Assembly: GCA_032622095.1 (NCBI GenBank)
Contig: CP136067.1
Span: 174,192,556 to 174,256,555, forward strand
Direction: 5' to 3'
Length of the DNA: 64,000 nucleotides
DNA from: Siphonodentalium dalli
Taxonomy: Eukaryota > Mollusca > Scaphopoda > Gadilida > Siphonodentaliidae
This document shows, one piece after another, positions 23,391 to 34,217 of this stretch (position 1 is the stretch's first letter; each line of letters starts with the position of its first letter). The notes below the pieces were generated by a model, which saw only the letters and a program-made list of their open reading frames with translations, was not told where the DNA came from and did no database searches. The translations under genes and the position numbers were made by a program.

Positions 23391-23507
23391 ATAAGGATTA
23401 ACTGTCATGTGGACTATTTTTATGGAAGGGTTTTACATACAAGTTATGACCACTTACCTCACCTTTACATCTCCATAAAAATAGTCCACATGACAGTTAA
23501 TCCTTAT
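23391..23507. repeat. perfect 36-bp inverted repeat (hairpin)
   Basis: Arms 23391-23426 and 23472-23507 are exact reverse complements (start ATAAGGATTAACTGTCATGT), with a 45-base loop. It resembles the 3.9-kb hairpin in design but not in sequence. No target duplication was seen. Confidence 0.9.
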
Positions 23508-24520
23508 ATTTATATACATTTAGCGAAAAAGCCACTTTTGTAAATTAATTTAAATCGAAAAGTGTATCGTGACAAGATCAGCCCAAAATACCCAATAGCA
23601 CCCTTGGCAAAAGTTAATAGGAACAATTTCTCTTCATATTGAAACCCGATGATGTATTAAGTCAGTCCTGCGCGAGTCCAAATGCGCCCAAAACATTACG
23701 CGTTCGTCTTTCCAAACCTAATGACGTATCGATGGTGTTATTAGCTTGGTGTTATGAGGCGTTGCGCATTCACCGAGAAATAACTGCAACTAGCCACGTG
23801 GGCGCCGACCAATCAGAATGCTGGATTTAGTGATGACAACACTTAGTGTGTAAATATACTAATATAATGGGGCATAGGTAGTTATGTTATGGGGCATGGG
23901 TAGTTATGTCACATATCTCCCATTTTTTCAGTTACAATTCTTCTGGACTTGATCTAACGACATTTTTCACATGAATATGGACAGTTCAGTTTCTCAGAAT
24001 AACACAAAATGAATTGTAAACTACAAAAGTCTTAAATAATAAAATAAGTGAATTCGTCATATTATGTGTACAAGATGGCCGTGTTCAATCCAGCGTATAT
24101 AGTAGGTGACTGTACACTGTTTTACAGTTTGTTTGTTGAACTTAGTATAGAATAGTATAGTATAGAACAGGTTAAGGTGTGTAATTTAGAATTATCAGCT
24201 GCACCCCCCCCCCCCCCCCGCCCTTGAATTAGACGAAATGCCCAAGCACACATCCGTTTGTTTGAGGTTTTCCAACTGGCACCCACATAAATCTGACACC
24301 CGTATATGATTGGCAAATTTCCAACCGATGACCATTCCAGTCCAAAGGTATGACAGAAAGTACACGTGTGAAGATATATATTCAATTGTTGTCTAAACGC
24401 AACAAATTTCACACTAAATTCTGATTGGAAAATAAAACTATAAGAACAGTTTCAACCTATTTTTTATCTTAAATTTCCAAATGATATGTCACACTTGAAA
24501 TGTCCAACTGTAAAACAAAA
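23508..24520. other. unassigned non-coding stretch
   Basis: Contains a CACGTG site and a CCAATCAG box at about 23797-23816 inside sequence weakly related to 18.7 kb, and a run of 17 C at about 24204. A promoter is possible, but no transcript or exon is visible next to it. Confidence 0.4.
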
Positions 24521-25478
24521 TAAAAGGCTGCTGGTCTACGAATAATAAAATGCTGCTGGTCCCCGAATAATGTGATAAAAGGCTGCTGGTCCCCGAATAA
24601 TGTGATAAAAGGCTGCTGGTCTACGAATAATGTGATAAAAGGCTGCTGGTCTACGAATAATGTGATAAAAGGCTGCTGGTCCCCGAATAATGTGATAAAA
24701 GGCTGCTGGTCTACGAATAATGTGATAAAAGGCTGCTGGTCTACGAATAATGTGATAAAAGGCTGCTGGTCCCCGAATAATGAGATAAAAGGCTGCTGGT
24801 CCCCGAATAATGTGATAAAAGGCTGCTGGTCTACGAATAATGTGATAAAAGGCTGCTGGTCTACGAATAATGTGATAAAAGGCTGCTGGTCCCCGAATAA
24901 TGTGATAAAAGGCTGCTGGTCTACGAATAATGTGATAAAAGGCTCCTGGTCTACGAATAATGTGATAAAAGACTGCTGGTCTACGAATAATGTGATAAAA
25001 GACTGCTGGTCCCCGAATAATGTGATAAAAGGCTCCTGGTCTACGAATAATGTGATAAAAGGCTGCTGGTCCCCGAATAATGTGATAAAAGGCTGCTGGT
25101 CTACGAATAATGTGATAAAAGGCTGCTGGTCCCCGAATAATGTGATAAAAGGCTGCTGGTCTACGAATAATGTGATAAAAGGCTGCTGGTCCCCGAATAA
25201 TGTGATAAAAGGCTGCTGGTCCCCGAATAATGAGATAAAAGGCTGCTGGTCTACGAAAAATGTGATAAAAGGCTGCTGGTCTACGAATAATGTGGCTTTA
25301 TAACAAAATAAAAGGCTGCTGGTCTACGAATAATGTGGCTTTATAACAAAATAAAAGGCTGCTGGTCTACGAATAATGTGGCTTTATAACAAAATAAAAG
25401 GCTGCAGGTCTACGAATAATGTGGCTTTATAACAAAAATAAAAGGCTGCTGGTCTACGAATAACGTGGCTTTATTTGA
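24521..25478. repeat. 30-bp minisatellite grading into 43-bp units
   Basis: About 24 regular 30-bp units (TGATAAAAGGCTGCTGGTCT, acgaataatg) in two types, tctacg and tccccg. From about 25285 the units lengthen to about 43 bp by gain of tggctttataacaaaa. Because 30 is a multiple of three, one frame stays open for 243 codons (IKGCWSTNNV repeats); there is no start context, domain or flanking exon, so I do not treat it as a gene. Confidence 0.95.
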
Positions 25479-25511
25479 TCGGTGGCTTTATTGGAATTGA
25501 AAAAAATTATT

Positions 25512-25850
25512 TTAAAGGGGTACTGTACACTAAATCTGGTCATTTATGGGACCATCCCCTTTTTTACACAACAGAATATATGCAACAAATGAATGAATTT
25601 GAGCCATGGATGAGTGCAAAATACACTCGTGTGGTCTACGAATGATTAAAAAAAACATGGTAATTATAATGAAAATGAATTTATGGCTGGAGTCATAAAT
25701 TCATTTCATTATAATTACCCTGTTTTTTGCATCGTTCGGAGAGCACACAATTGTATTTTTCACTAATCCATGGCTAAAATTCATTCATGTGTTGCATATA
25801 TTCTGTTGAGTCCCATAAATGACCAGATTTAGTGTATAGTACCCCTTTAA
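25512..25850. mobile_element. MITE family A, complete palindromic copy
   Basis: TTAA at 25512-25515 and 25847-25850. The termini AGGGGTACTGTACACTAA and inverse AGGGGTACTATACACTAA are followed by near-complete palindromy through gaatatatgcaacaaatgaa and a central ggtaattataatgaaaatg stem. No coding capacity. A Kolobok- or piggyBac-type TTAA mobiliser is inferred. Confidence 0.9.
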
Positions 25851-26240
25851 GAACAACCATTTAATAACTGGAAAGATAAATAATCGTCATATTATATGCC
25901 AAAAAGAACCATAACTTGTAAAAACAAGCGGGACGAACCAAAGTTCGAACTTTATCTGCATTTTCATGTGAGTGATCCATCCATATACCAAATTTGAAAA
26001 CAGTCAGATATTGCTATAACAACAGTTATTACATAGAAACTAAAATAATCGTCAAATTTTAAGTGAACAAGGACCATAACTCCAGTAAATAATAGGCGGT
26101 CAAGACCCCAATTCGAACTTAACCTGTATTTTCATGTGAGTAATTCACATGCAAAATTTAAAACAAAATGAAATAACTAAAACTAAAGTTATCATACTTA
26201 AACCGGACGAAAGCACGGGTCCACAGACGGAGGGACGGAC
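25851..26240 (+). repeat. diverged retroposon-like dimer
   Basis: Two copies about 140 bp apart of (a)gaaccataact.gta, aagttcgaactt.a.ctg and attttcatgtgagt (near 25916 and 26080), ending in cacagacggagggacggac. The plan resembles the 13.0-kb repeat. Confidence 0.5.
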
Positions 26241-26744
26241 ACCGGCGATTTATATAGTTCCCAGGAAACAAATATGTCGGGTGACAAATATGGGCTAATG
26301 TGAGACACACCCACCTCTGATACTTAGTGATGTTTTTGTGCACTCTTACGCCATTATGAATATTCAATAACAATCAATTGATAAATATATAAAGGTCAAA
26401 CAGTCATGATAACAGTTTGTTCACAATTCATTATTTCACTTTGATATATGACCCAGTTCTGCGTTTCGTGCGATATCTAGGCTTCGTGCCCAGACAGGGG
26501 GAAATACCTCACACAGCCATGTTTTCTCAACCCGGGCTCCGTTTGGGACTAAACATGCAACACGAGAGGAGCGTGTTTACCTACAAAGGGCTTTAGACAT
26601 ATATACCCGTGTTCCTGCTGGTACCGATGTATCGATTTCGTGAGGGCCTATCAATAATAAATGGGAGGTAATCAACCACCTGATTGATAACACTATCAGG
26701 TTGGCCAAAGACACAATATACGCCTCCCATTGTTGCTATTACAG
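26241..26744. other. unassigned non-coding stretch
   Basis: No gene or repeat recognised before the minisatellite at 26745. Confidence 0.4.
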
Positions 26745-26817
26745 ACAGGACATATAGTAGCGACATTGCATGGGTGTTGTGACAGGATATATAGTAGCGA
26801 CATTGCATGGGTGTTGT
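26745..26817. repeat. 37-bp minisatellite, two units left of the LINE
   Basis: Two units of acaggacatatagtagcgac-attgcatgggtgttgtg, the same unit as the long array at 30510-31549. The second breaks at gtgttgt, and the long array resumes in register with gtgacagg, so the LINE interrupts one original array. Confidence 0.9.
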
Positions 26818-26930
26818 AAAGATAAAGATAAAGATAAATTTATTGACAGATACGCCCACTCGAGGCCGATGTCAAACGAGTTACACAAATAAAATGTTAT
26901 TACAAGTATTGTAACATATATATATATATA

Positions 26931-28265
26931 TTAATGTTCAATGTTTGGTGATTCAAACCGTTTATGTAGAAAGAGTTGGACCATGTTGCAGATGATATTA
27001 CATGTTTTGGGTTCATCATTTCTCAAGATGATTAAGAATTTCGTTTGGTCAGCCATATTATTAAAGGTCTGAATATTGTCGCTTATTTCCGCAAATAAAC
27101 GTTTTCTTAGATTTTTATAAATGGGGCATCTCATAATGAAGTGTTCTTCGGTTTCTACCTCCATTCCACACTTTTTGCAAATTCTCTCATCAGTGGCTAC
27201 TTTAGGTCGTTTGTGTCTGCCTTTCTCAATTTCCAAAGTATGGTTGCTGATCCGAAGCTTTGTGAAAGATAATCTGACGGAGAAATTTTTAACTAGGTTC
27301 AAATATGGTTCTATCTGGTATTTGATTTTCGCCATTCTATAGGTTCGCAACTTGTTTTTACCTGATGGTTTTTCATCGTTGAATATATCTCGTCTAAAAC
27401 AGCATATATGATAATTTTTTAAGTTATCACAATTTTTTCTAATTGATTTCAAGGCTTTATCACCACTATCAAAAAGTTCATTATATTTGGGGACTTCCGA
27501 GTCAAACGACCATTTATCTGGTATAATACGATCTTCTGATATGTTAGCAGATTTGTATATAAGAGATTCTTGGTCTTTGTTCGATGTCTTTATTGCAAAT
27601 TTAACTGCACGAGATATGGCATCATACACAATAGGATATCTACCAAGTTCTGCTCGCACCGCGTGATTCGATGCCATACAATTTACACCAAGCGCATATT
27701 TACAAAAGCGTATGTGAGTTGTTTCACACGGCACGGTTTCAAGATTGTTCAGATTCATGTCGGAGGCCCATACTTCACAACCATAAAGTTCAATTGGTTT
27801 GATGAGCTTATCGAAAAGCGTGTTCCAAACGCTGATTGAATATATATCATTTTGTCTTAAAGATTTAATCAGTGCATACATTGCCTTCATGCTTTTATTA
27901 TGGACATCAAGTTGCGCCTTTGTAAATGATCCATTGGCACAAAATGTAATGCCCAGGTAAGTATATTCTTTGACAATACCGACCGAGGAATCACCTATTT
28001 TGAATGAGATATCGTTTCGACTTTTTCCTTTCTGAAATACTGTCTTCTCCGTATTAATTGTTAACCTATTCCGATTTACATATTTGTGTATTTTTTGTAA
28101 ACAGTTTTGCAAACCATGTTGTGACTCCGATACCAAAACAAGATCATCGGCAAAGAGAAGGTGATTAATAAAGGTATCACCAACCTCTATATGGGCACAC
28201 GACTTGTCAAAACCATTTGATACATCGTCTACAAAAATATTGAAAAGTGTCGGGGATAGAATCAT
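26931..28265 (-). pseudogene. LINE ORF, C-terminal part: RT catalytic core and zinc motif
   Basis: This frame opens at an ATG overlapping the previous stop (ATGA) and continues the reverse transcriptase: ILSPTLFNIFVDD (2-14), the catalytic LLFADDLVLV (36-45) and INTEKT (70-75). The thumb and connection follow, and then C363-x2-C366-x8-H375-x4-C380, a zinc-binding motif usual near the C terminus of such LINE proteins. The start-stop overlap falls inside the conserved RQGD-x-LSP block, so it is a one-base frameshift rather than a natural second cistron. Restored, the protein would be about 1,150 residues, normal for an ORF2. No RNase H domain was recognised. Confidence 0.9.
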
Positions 28266-30376
28266 CCCTGTCTTACCCCAATATTTGATAGCATTTTGGG
28301 CCCAACACCGTCTCGAGTCTGTGTCATATAATAGCTAGAATTGTACATTGACTTTAGTATATGGAGTGTTTTGTCTGTTATTCCTATATTACTAACTTTC
28401 TGGAATAAAATATCCCTGTCCACGGAATCAAACGCCTTTCGGAAGTCTATAAATGCTGCATAAAGTTGTTTTGATTGCGTTCGGTATCTGGTTATCATTG
28501 TTTTCAAAATGAAGGCGCTATCAATAGTACTTTTGTTTTTACGGAAGCCAAATTGGTTTTCACTGATCAAATTGTTTTCTTCTAAGAATGCCGTAATCCG
28601 TTTGTTAATTATTTTATTGAACAATTTCCCAAGCGAGCTACTAAGAGCAATAGCTCTATAATTACGGTCCCCTTTCTTGTGGATCGGGTTGAGAACAGAT
28701 TCGCTCCAAGAGACGGGATAATGTGATGATTGGTACACATCATTGAAGAGTCGTGTAACATCATCAATTAAGATTGGAATAATCGTTTTGAGTAGTTCAT
28801 TACGGATCCCGTCTTTACCAGGATATTTTCTATTCTTAATTTCTCGTAGTGCATTGATAATTTCCTTGTGCGTTATTTCTTCGTTATTAAGTTTGTGCTT
28901 AATTATCGGACCATCTTTATCGGGTACTGGTCTACCGTCGGTGGTAGCACCAGCCCTGCCGAATAAGTCATTAAAAAATGTGACTGCGCAATCTGAGTTG
29001 AGACTATCATATGAGGACTGTTTGGTTTCTCTCAAATTATGTATAATCTTCCAGTATTCGCTCGGATCAGATGCTTCTAGTGTGTTTAGTTTTTCTTCGA
29101 GCGTTTGGTGAAAAAGTTTACGTTTGTATTTTAGTTCCCTTTTATATGCCTTCTTAGCGACAAAGAACTTATTAATCAAGGATTTGTCAAATGGATTAGT
29201 TTTCATGTCACATACTATTGCTCTCATATTACCTTTGAGGGTTTTACATGTCTCATCATACCATTTTCGTTTCTTTTTCAACTTTTTCTTATTACAACTA
29301 ACTCGCTTTGAAGCCATTTCGTTAATTGTTGTCATAAGGGCTGTGAATTTGTCGACTGCCCTTTCCGTTCCCTTTTCATTATTTTCGAACGTTTCTAATC
29401 TGAACATCATTAATTTGTTTTGAATATCACTGTTATTAAAAGTTGCAATAGCCTTATTTGGGCTTTCATTGGTCCATTTCAGCGCATAATTATTTTTGTT
29501 ATACTTATATATGTGTTCCTTTTCGTGCACATTTACTGTCGAATAATATAGGTGCAGAGCCAACTGACTATGATCTGAATATTCATTCGGTGATTTAATG
29601 CAAAAATAAGCAACGTCTGAATAATATCGTTCAGAAATTAGAACATAGTCAACAACGCTACATCCATTGTACTGGTAGCTCGTGAAATTACCAAGAAGAT
29701 CCCCCGTTGTTCTTCCATTTACAATACGCAAAGATGAAGATTTGCATAGCGAGATAAGATGTCGACCAAACGAATTAATCTGTGCATCCAAATTTTCTCT
29801 AGGGATTACATCATCTATTTTATAATCTTTTGGCAAAGGGACATATTTATCACTGTCATCTGCAACAAAGTCCATCATTTTTCCTGTTCGCGCATTGAAG
29901 TCACCACTAAAAATTACCATGTCGCTTTGCTGATATCTACTCAACAATAGTTCAAGAGACGTAAACGTTGTTTCTTGTTGTTCACTATTTTTCCAATATG
30001 ATGAGTTTATTGGAGGAATGTATGCTGAAATGAACACAACTTTAGATTTTATATTGACGATTTCTCCATTGAATTCAACTGCTATAGCATAATCGCCCAA
30101 TCGATGTATTTTATCGATCCAGTGCATGTATTGTTGACGGCAGTAAAACGCGATACCACCTTTCACCGACTCATTGGAGTTTCTACTAGTTTCAATACAA
30201 TGGTATCCTGATATTTGGATCTCAGATGCATCTTTATGCCACGTTTCGCATATTGTAATGAAATCATATTTAACTAATTTTTCTAAGCATTCAATATCTC
30301 TAGATGTATACACAAATCCTTGTGCATTCCACGATGTAAAGACAAATCTACGTCGCGATTGGTGAGTTACCATCAA
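28262..30376 (-). pseudogene. LINE ORF, N-terminal part: endonuclease and RT fingers/palm
   Basis: This 704-codon frame encodes an APE-like endonuclease that nicks target DNA and the first half of a reverse transcriptase that primes on the nick. Endonuclease motifs in order are SWNAQG (15-20), CETWH (43-47), SGDFNART (157-164), VVDYVLIS (241-248) and SDHS (267-270), all expected active-site positions. RT motifs are PGKDGI (519-524), NPIHKKGD (563-570), NYRAIALSS (572-580), QFGFRKNKST (608-617) and AFIDFRKAFDSV (641-652), containing the first catalytic aspartate. It stops right after GVRQG, where the domain should continue. The remainder is in another frame at 26931-28265. The start methionine is the first in frame and lies 14 codons before the endonuclease. 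Confidence 0.9.
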
Positions 30377-30509
30377 CTCATTTTTTCACATCAATCATAT
30401 TTGAGAACTATAACTTATCAATAAATTGGTGGACGGTCGATATGAACAAGAAACAACGGCAAGCAATACATTCCTAGAGTATCACAAACGTACATGTACG
30501 AGCTCATAT

Positions 30510-31549
30510 GTGACAGGACATATATTAGCGACATTGCATGGGTGTTGTGACAGGACATATAGTAGCGACATTGCATGGGTGTTGTGACAGGACATATAGT
30601 AGCGACATTGCATGGGTGTTGTGACAGGGCATATAGTAGCGACATTGCATGGGTGTTGTGACAGGACATATAGTAGCGACATTGCATGGGTGTTGTGACA
30701 GGACATATAGTAGCGACATTGCATGGGTGTTGTGACAGGACATATAGTAGCGACATTGCATGGGTGTTGTGACAGGACATATAGTAGCGACATTGTATGG
30801 GTGTTGTGACAGGGCATATATATAGTAGCGACATTGCATGGGTGTTGTGACAGGACATATAGTAGCGACATTGCATGGGTGTTGTGACAGGACATATAGT
30901 AGCGACATTGCATGGGTGTTGTGACAGGACATATATAGTAGCGACATTGCATGGGTGTTGTGACAGGGCATATAGTAGCGACATTGCATGGGTGTTGTGA
31001 CAGGACATATAGTAGCGACATTGCATGGGTGTTGTGACAGGACATATAGTAGCGACATTGCATGGGTGTTGTGACAGGACATATAGTAGCGACATTGCAT
31101 GGGTGTTGTGACAGGACATATAGTAGCGACATTGCATGGGTGTTGTGACAGGACATATAGTAGCGACATTGCATGGGTGTTGTGACATGACATATAGTAG
31201 CGACATTGCATGGGTGTTGTGACATGACATAATTATAGTAGCGACATTGCATGGGTGTTGTGACAGGACATATAGTAGCGACATTGCATGGGTGTTGTGA
31301 CAGGACATATAGTAGCGACATTGCATGGGTGTTGGTGGCAGGACATATAGTAGCGACATTGCATGGGTGTTGGTGGCAGGACATACAGTAGCGACATTGC
31401 ATGGGTGTGGTGGCAGGACATATAGTAGCGACATTGCATGGGTGTTGTGACATGACATATAGTAGCGACATTGCATGGGTGTTGGTGGCAGGACATATAG
31501 TAGCGACATTGCATGGGTGTTGGTGGCAGGACATATAGTAGCGACATTG
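30510..31549. repeat. 37-bp minisatellite, about 28 copies
   Basis: Units ACAGGACATATAGTAGCGAC, attgcatgggtgttgtg. Minor forms have tatata insertions, gggc for ggac, and near the right end gttggtggcagg for gttgtgacagg. Since 37 is not a multiple of three, all three minus-strand frames cycle through the same sequence and stay open for up to 383 codons; these are artefacts of the repeat. Confidence 0.95.
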
Positions 31550-31764
31550 TGTCTTATCCCCACCCCCAACTTTGCTCACAGTTTTAAAAAAATTGGACAT
31601 TTTCATGCCTGACATCAGCTGGAAGTTTCATAGCTATACAAAATGTAAAATAGGTTGAAATAGTTGTAACTGTTTGATTTTCCAGCAACCAAATTTATCG
31701 TCATAGTTGTTAGTTGGAAAACATCCAATGCATGTAATGGGAAGTTAGGCTGCATGGACATGTC

Positions 31765-32470
31765 AAAGAGTCCGGAATATTTACACCACCGGTAACCGGT
31801 CGGTGATAGCGGAGGGGCTGCTGATAGCAGATGTACAGAATATGTGTATTTCACACCCAAATTGTAAACGACATAAATAATGGAGAAAGTAATAGCTCAG
31901 ACATCCAACAATTTGTTATTCTCGGTACACATATCGTCCATTGTGATATTTCCAACTTCAGTTCAACGCTGTATCCATAATATGTGACCCGCCATATCAA
32001 ATCCAGTCGTAAGTCGGGATTTTTTAACAATTTTATAATTTCACCCATACAGAGCCCCAGACAAACATGAGCAGACGACACTGTTCTATATGCTTCTATA
32101 TATGTGTGGGGCTCCCTGCAGGGTAATGGATGTTTTTTTATTTTATGTCCTAAAAATTTTAAGAAACATTTATTTTTTTTAAATGCTAAAAAATTGTTAG
32201 GCCAATGCATTCTCTTATATATGCGAGGCGACATATGGTCGACTCGCAGATATAAGAGAATGCATTGGCACAGGGTAAAAAAATCCCGACTTATGACTGG
32301 ATTTGATGGCGGGTCACATATGACATTATTTTTGCAACACGGAACCGTCAGTTTTCAGACATTGTAGTCCAGAATAAACAGTCAAAATTATACTCGAGCA
32401 TGGCTGACCCATTTCAGTGGCATCTACAAGTCTCTGTAGATCATTTCCTCTCATCTTAATTCCATGATCA
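31765..32470 (-). repeat. dispersed repeat G, copy split by MITE C
   Basis: Homologous on the minus strand to 15398-15785, in two parts: 32470 down to about 32320 and 31981 down to about 31765. Removing 31982-32319 joins gcaaaaataatgtcat to attatggatacagcgttg, as in the uninterrupted copy. The gap 31550-31764 holds only a short AGTTGGAAA-type segment. Confidence 0.75.
31982..32319. mobile_element. double-hairpin MITE family C, copy 3 (best ends)
   Basis: The outermost inverted repeat is ATGTGACCCGCCAT followed by caaatccagtc(g/a)taagtcgggatt, about 43 bases and visible at both ends. Inside, the right palindrome (CCAATGCATTCTCTTATATA..., ending CACAGGG) is intact, while the left palindrome is missing. 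The interior has the segment cccatacagagccccagaca also present in copies 4 and 5. No coding capacity. Confidence 0.85.
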
Positions 32471-33200
32471 AAAGCCACCTCCATAATTATATCACCCCCT
32501 GCATCCGGACATGTATATATCGGTGGATATGTCTATAGCGGCGGAATGTCTATATAGCAATATCAAGGTTGGTTACTAACTAGTCTGTGTGGAACAGTGG
32601 TAGTCACGTTAACACCATGCATCTGCAGGGACGATAATTTAATATCGATTATCTTTGAACTTGAGTGCAGTCGAACGTTATTTTTCTTGAAAAAATATAA
32701 CAATAATAAGTTATTTTTATATCAGATTTGTTGTGGTAACTCTTCAGGTGGGGCACTCTTGTTATACTTATATATGGATGCGCGTGGGCCACGTGCATCC
32801 CATTTACAGGAAATACCAGGATATAATGATATATAGTCCTATAAAACATATGCTATAGACATATCATAAATCATAGGAACTACATGTATAGTGAGAAAAG
32901 TCCAACCCAAGGTGGGGAAGGGTGTAAATTACGGTCTGTTTCAATACTACAAGTGGTGCAGTTAGAAATTCCAATGTTGGTGCCGCAACGGGTACCCAAC
33001 AGCCACGTCAATTTTTACAAATCTCGACATTTGAGAGTTTCAACAAAACCACATTTACGAGCAATTACGCCCATGAGTGTTGTGAGCATCGATATTACGA
33101 CATGGTGGGTTTGAGCGGGGTTAACTTATCCCCGAATTTCTTTAGAAGTTTCAACAGTTGGAAATGTCATGCCTGGCAACATTAGTTGAAAATTTCATAG
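32471..33200. other. unassigned non-coding stretch
   Basis: Short frames without domains. Degenerate cagtt(a/g)gaaat motifs at 32958 and 33153, related to those at 4.4 kb and 31.6 kb. Confidence 0.4.
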
Positions 33201-33667
33201 TTAAAGGTACTCAATCCGATCAGACGGTCCACATACCATCAAGATACAACAACAACATTTCTTCAAAATACGCTTTAGTTATCAGAATCGATTTATTGCA
33301 ACAAAATAATGCTAACCACTGTCAACTATGGTATCAAATTTTACAAAACTTGTTATTTATCAACATTTTGTTCAACAAAATAAGGCCGAATTATCACTAA
33401 AGTATCACGAAATTTGACCGTATTACCACTTGATTTTAGAGTTATCCCTCCTCATCCATCCGCAATTTTGTCCGAGACCCTCCGTTTGACAACGCGTTTC
33501 TGGGCGACATATTATGACACATCTCGAGAAATAAAAAACTTCAAAAATCGATATCTGATCACTCTGAGCTTTGATGTGTGGGTTCCTCGACTCGAATCAA
33601 ATATGTTTTACCCCCGAAGCCAAAGTAATAGTAATTTAGAGCGTCTGATCGGATTGAGTACCTTTAA
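33201..33667 (+). mobile_element. MITE family D, complete copy 5
   Basis: TTAA at 33201-33204 and 33664-33667. Termini AGGTACTCAATCCGATCAGA are identical and inverted over about 24 bases. Internal CAACAACAACA, ttatcagaatcgatttattg and gaagccaaagtaatagtaat. No coding capacity. This copy gives the reference order for the others. Confidence 0.9.
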
Positions 33668-34217
33668 AAGAGGTTGACATTGTTATGATAATAATGATTT
33701 TGAAATGAGTATTTAGTGTGTTGGTTGTTAATTTTAGGACGAAAGTCGAATATTTTCATACTTTCGGACTGAAATAATGGCTAACAGTTGGAAATTGTCC
33801 TGCCATTGTGGTTGTTATATTGGAATTGTCCAACAGTTGGACAGATTTAGGTGCTAATTGGAAGATTTAAACCCATGCTTGGTATGGGCAAAGGGAGTTT
33901 CCAAAACTTGGCAAATTCGGTCTGGTCATTTCAAGCACATGGGTCAGGGAGCACTGTCGGTTCAAAAGGGTGCAGTTGAAACTTATAAATGGGACTCTCC
34001 AACGGATATAGTATCTAGCGACGTCCCTCGGCACTGTTATTTGTGTCTAATCCCTATTCTGATACGTGTCATACGTGTGCTTTTATTTGTTTTAAATATG
34101 TGGGATTTTTTGTTGTCTATTACAACAACAACAACAACAACAACAGCCACACAATTAAAAACTAATGGTACGAACCTCTGATCCCATTTATTTTGTGTTG
34201 TTTTTACGGAATGCACA
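33668..34217. other. unassigned non-coding stretch
   Basis: Several cagttgga(a/c) motifs (33784, 33833) and a CAA microsatellite at about 34121-34147. No gene. Confidence 0.4.

Larger units (their letters stand above)
26818..30509 (-). mobile_element. APE-type non-LTR retrotransposon (LINE)
   Basis: Read on the minus strand it carries an endonuclease-reverse transcriptase protein and ends with aataaa and three or four TTATCT repeats rather than poly-A. It lies inside the 37-bp minisatellite, with at most two shared bases at the junctions. There is no gag-like ORF1: about 130 bp lie between the start codon and the 5' junction, so it is either an ORF1-less element or 5'-truncated. Only one frameshift was seen, so it is fairly young. 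The C-x2-C-x8-H-x4-C motif near the end and the RT motifs suit the I/Jockey/CR1 assemblage; the clade is unresolved. Confidence 0.9.

Noticed and set aside
23797-23816. Promoter at a CACGTG plus CCAAT box
   Set aside because: No exon or transcript start follows, and the surroundings resemble a diverged repeat at 18.7 kb.
24572-25303. A 243-codon IKGCWSTNNV repeat protein
   Set aside because: A 30-bp minisatellite is open by arithmetic. The flanks are non-coding, the array changes to 43-bp units that break the frame, and no start or splice context is seen.
28262-28265. Natural two-cistron LINE with stop-start coupling
   Set aside because: The junction is in the middle of the RT domain, so splitting it would not give working proteins; a frameshift is simpler.
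28743-29423. Plus-strand ORFs of about 100-120 codons opposite the LINE
   Set aside because: Antisense shadows of the endonuclease-RT frame, without domains.
30418-31615. Several minus-strand ORFs of up to 383 codons
   Set aside because: The 37-bp minisatellite cycles through all three frames without stops, giving three equivalent repeat proteins; none has other coding evidence.
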